DNA of 64,000 nucleotides. Origin: Lytechinus variegatus (lineage: Eukaryota; Echinodermata; Echinoidea; Temnopleuroida; Toxopneustidae). Of the stretch, positions 60,911 through 64,000 are shown piece after piece. The notes below the pieces were generated by a model, which did not search any database, was not told the DNA's origin, and saw nothing but the letters and a program-made list of their open reading frames with translations. The DNA lies in assembly GCF_018143015.1 (NCBI RefSeq), contig NC_054758.1, positions 22,374,001 through 22,438,000 on the forward strand, given 5' to 3'. Both the position numbers and the translations under genes were made by a program. Every line of letters starts with the position of its first letter. Positions within the stretch are counted from its first letter, which is position 1.

Positions 60911-62114
60911 GTACAAAAATAAATTACATTGCAAGTTAATACAGACATTTTGAAACACATGAGAAGGAAACATTAAACGAAACAGAGGGCCAGCCGATCG
61001 TCTAAAGCTATCGGATAATCGCAAAAAAAGGTAAATGATGAATTTGATGGTTATGATCATGATGATAATAATGAATCATAAGATTTGGCGTTTGTATCTT
61101 TATGAAAGTTATTAGACATATGAAATGCCTTCTCGTTATTAAATTGACACCAGATAAATCCGATAACGACACCATCAACACACCTGCCATGACCCCCCCC
61201 CATCATAGAGCAATGGTGTTAATGATATTTTTCCTGGAACTTTTAATACCTTTTCGTAAGGAGAATGCAATACATATCGTAATACATTAGACATTCGCGG
61301 GATATCAATTTAGACATTAGAGGGAGCCTCCCTTAGTGCTGTAGTGCCTCCAAATAAATTTCGGTGATTCTGCTATAGTTAATTAATGCAGTCACAAACC
61401 ACCGTAATGGTTTTTCTAAGATTCGTCCTGTTAAGATATTATACCGAATCCCGTATTATTGTCGAACTTCAGTTTTTTAATAGTTTGTAGTAATAAAACA
61501 TAACCATGTGAAAAGTAGGCCAACATTAGGCAAGTACCACAAACCAGAACAAGTAATGATCTTTGCAAGTTTCGCCTTAAATATCAAATAGAAAAATGAA
61601 AAAGTGTTCATCAAACTAAGGGATCCGATTGTTCCCTCCCTTTAATGGGGTCATGCAATGTTCTATAGCTACCTGTCTGATTTAAAACTTCCTTCCCCTA
61701 AATTAAGTCAATTACTTGTTTAGAACAACAACGTATTACTCATTCATGTCATTAGTTATCCAAGAAACATGTTCATCCTCATTGCATTACCAAGAAGAGA
61801 GTTCCTTGTCTGTATGGCTGTATTAATGGACTGTCAACAAATGAGTCTGTCGAATAAATGAAATAAATGTAAATAAATAAAGAATATGCATGGTTGTTAA
61901 GTAAAATATTGGGTAAAATGATTGTTCCATATGGAAATTGGCTAATAAGCTGGTGTCAAATGTAAGCATTATTTTGCGTTATCATACACTATAATAATGC
62001 AGGGTGACATATATCTATATATAAGTATACGATGATAAATGATAAATTTTCTTAAATCCTGTGATTGGAATATCCCTCTTATTGATAATTAGTTTTCAAG
62101 AAATATCACTGTGC
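60911..62114. other. No gene seen
   Basis: AT-rich. An AATAAATGTAAATAAATAAA tail-like run at about 61855-61882 may mark an old retroelement 3' end. Confidence 0.4.
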
Positions 62115-62240
62115 ATTCTTGGCTACAGGAACTTATACAAATGACAAAGCCGGCGTCATAATAATAGCAGGGCCCGCTGGGGGAACAGTTTTCAGAACTG
62201 AAGTTGCTTCCCTGGTTGAATATACCTATATTATTATTAT
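62115..62240 (+). repeat. Retroelement 3' end
   Basis: GGCTACAGGAACTTATACAA, then GCAGGGCCCGCTGGGGGAAC and GCTTCCCTGGTTGAATATA followed by a TATTATTATT run. The style matches echinoderm SINE or LINE tails. Confidence 0.45.
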
Positions 62241-64000
62241 CATATTATTATTATAATAGCCGGTCTTCTGTTTATAATTTAAATGCAAATGTTTTTTTTT
62301 TATAGTAACACTATTTTTTGTCTTTCTTGTGTGAAGTTTAGAGTTGCTTCTTTTTTCTATTGATCCATTGCTCAGTCCTTGATTGTGTTTCAAGTAAATG
62401 GATAAGCATAGGCAAATGGACAATAGCTGATATGCAATATCTACCCCTTCAATAATCATCTGCATTCTATACTATACTTACCAAGAAATGTAAGTATAAT
62501 ACAAAAAAAGAGGATATTTTTTTTGTGTGTTTAAATAAACTCCAGATGTGTTTTACAGTATCATCCTATGTCAAACGTATGAATAAACAAATTAAATTGA
62601 CATCTCACACGCTCAATTTCCAATATCCAAATATTGTACATTCTTGTCCAGGGGTGTGAGTTATTTAGTCTGAAATTCCATCCATATATTCTTACTTTTA
62701 CATATCAGAAGTATTGGACAGTTCGGGAATGAATGTCTGAGCTTTTCTTCATAATCATACGTATGAAAACAATTAATAATCATTTCAATTTTCATCCCAA
62801 CAGTACTAACGCTATTGTATGCTGTAATCTAGGCCTATCGATCGCACTCCTCTGCAAAAACACAAACTACTATTCATGTCATCTTGTTGCTACTCAATTT
62901 TGACTACCATGGTAACAATGACCATCCAAACAGTATATCAAAATAAAGAATTTCGAGGGAGTTACCTTTGAATATTAAACACCATAACAATGTATTTATG
63001 ACGCAGGGTCTCTTCGAGGATGGATAGATGAGCTTATAATGAGTTACAGGTTAATTTTCCAATGATAATATCTATATTAAACAGTCTGTCAACGAGCGAT
63101 TCAGAACAAAGCTCGTGTAGTTACTGATGACTTTAATATCGAACAACTGAAAGTTTGGCATGTCGAGAAAGTAGCCCAAAACTAGATTTCAAATATGATG
63201 ATATTCATTAAAATACCATCACATTGTACTTTCCACATGTTTTAGTTTTTGGTTTTTGTTGCAATTTTTTAGAATAGATCATTAGAGGTGGGTTTTAGAT
63301 ACTGAGGAAAATAATTGCTTAGTTTTGGCCGCTAACAATTTTCTTAAAGACGCGTATGTAACAGTCTTTATTTTTACAATAACTGGTTTGGCAATCATTT
63401 TCAATCAGGGAGTAACATGAAAAGCTTTGAAAATCACCCCCTTCCTCCCTCTCTTCACTATAATTTGACGCTTTCTTTGTACATACCAATAATATCGAGT
63501 ATAACATGATTACACATTGAGTTTCATTCACGAGTATTATTTTTATCCTTACTATTTAGTAAGGATTTAACGGCATGAACAATGGGATGAGTTTCACTAT
63601 ATCAAAAAGTGATGTCGAAACGATTACTGAAGAGGAGAGGTTAAACATGTCCTAAATATGACCTTTAATTGTTAACGGGGGGGGGGGTTAAAAAAAAACT
63701 TTGTCATACCATCTTGTACTATATGAACATCTTTGTTTTTGATGAGATGTTACAAATATGCCTTGGATATTGTTTTTAAGGGGAAGGGGGGGGTTAAATA
63801 TCAAATGAAGGGTTAACATAAAACAGGACTTGATGAAAATAGTTATCATGTGGATGTACATACTTGACGCCGTATTAATTCTTGAAGCTAACTTGCCCCC
63901 CTTTCGGGATTTCCTTGTGCGTACTTCGGTTCCAAATTACTCATGCTTTGCGCATTTCCTTCATTTACATGGGCTCCACCCCCATTTGAAGAAGGGGCGC
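62241..64000. other. No gene seen
   Basis: AT-rich with G runs near 63677 and 63788. No coding frame or recognised repeat. Confidence 0.45.

Noticed and set aside
1..64000. Defence island, gene cluster or CRISPR-like system
   Set aside because: The repeats are SINEs, MITEs and satellites typical of an animal genome. There is no regular spacer pattern and the four genes show no shared function.

Overview
This window looks like AT-rich nuclear DNA of an echinoderm, most likely a sea urchin. The genes are split by introns with GT/AG junctions. tRNA-derived SINEs and short inverted-repeat DNA elements are everywhere, and one repeat carries a motif (ATCGGATGTAAAATAAGAAA) that I associate with sea urchin genomic sequence. 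The species call rests on repeat style and gene types, not on a database search. No rRNA gene, intact tRNA gene, CRISPR array or bacterial operon is visible.

Four protein-coding loci are supported. (1) The first three coding exons (about 239 residues) of a UDP-glucuronosyltransferase on the minus strand, 7491 down to 2544; the rest of the gene lies left of the window or is missing. (2) A 717-residue, single-coding-exon, acidic-tailed protein of unknown function on the minus strand, 16775 to 14622. (3) A 325-residue basic, serine/arginine-rich protein on the minus strand, 26917 to 25940, with a poly(A) signal 71 bases after its stop and a C-terminal motif resembling a protein phosphatase 1 docking site. 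(4) A complete four-exon SAM-dependent methyltransferase of the Rv2258c-like family on the plus strand, 41885 to 46610 (362 residues). A THAP zinc-finger exon fragment at 12033-11482 sits in a transposon-like unit.

Layout. 1-10.7 kb: two nearly identical inverted arms of about 1.6 kb (1-1599 and 7888-10711) bracket the 5' half of the UGT gene. The right arm carries a 1,246-bp piggyBac-type insertion at TTAA, while the left arm keeps the empty site. 11-12.3 kb: a THAP-carrying element inside a SINE. 13-27 kb: the two minus-strand genes with MITEs and a 1.2-kb DNA element between them. 28-41 kb: gene-poor, with a foldback array, a 3.65-kb element with long inverted termini and internal minisatellites, and several MITEs. 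41.9-46.7 kb: the methyltransferase, its introns full of SINEs and MITEs, one SINE inside another. 47-64 kb: no gene recognised; MITEs, SINEs, microsatellites and a tandem dimer of a roughly 400-bp repeat.

The genes show no obvious shared pathway. UGT and the methyltransferase could both act on small molecules, but their proximity proves nothing. The clearest signals in the window are mobile-element archaeology and two unrecognised proteins.
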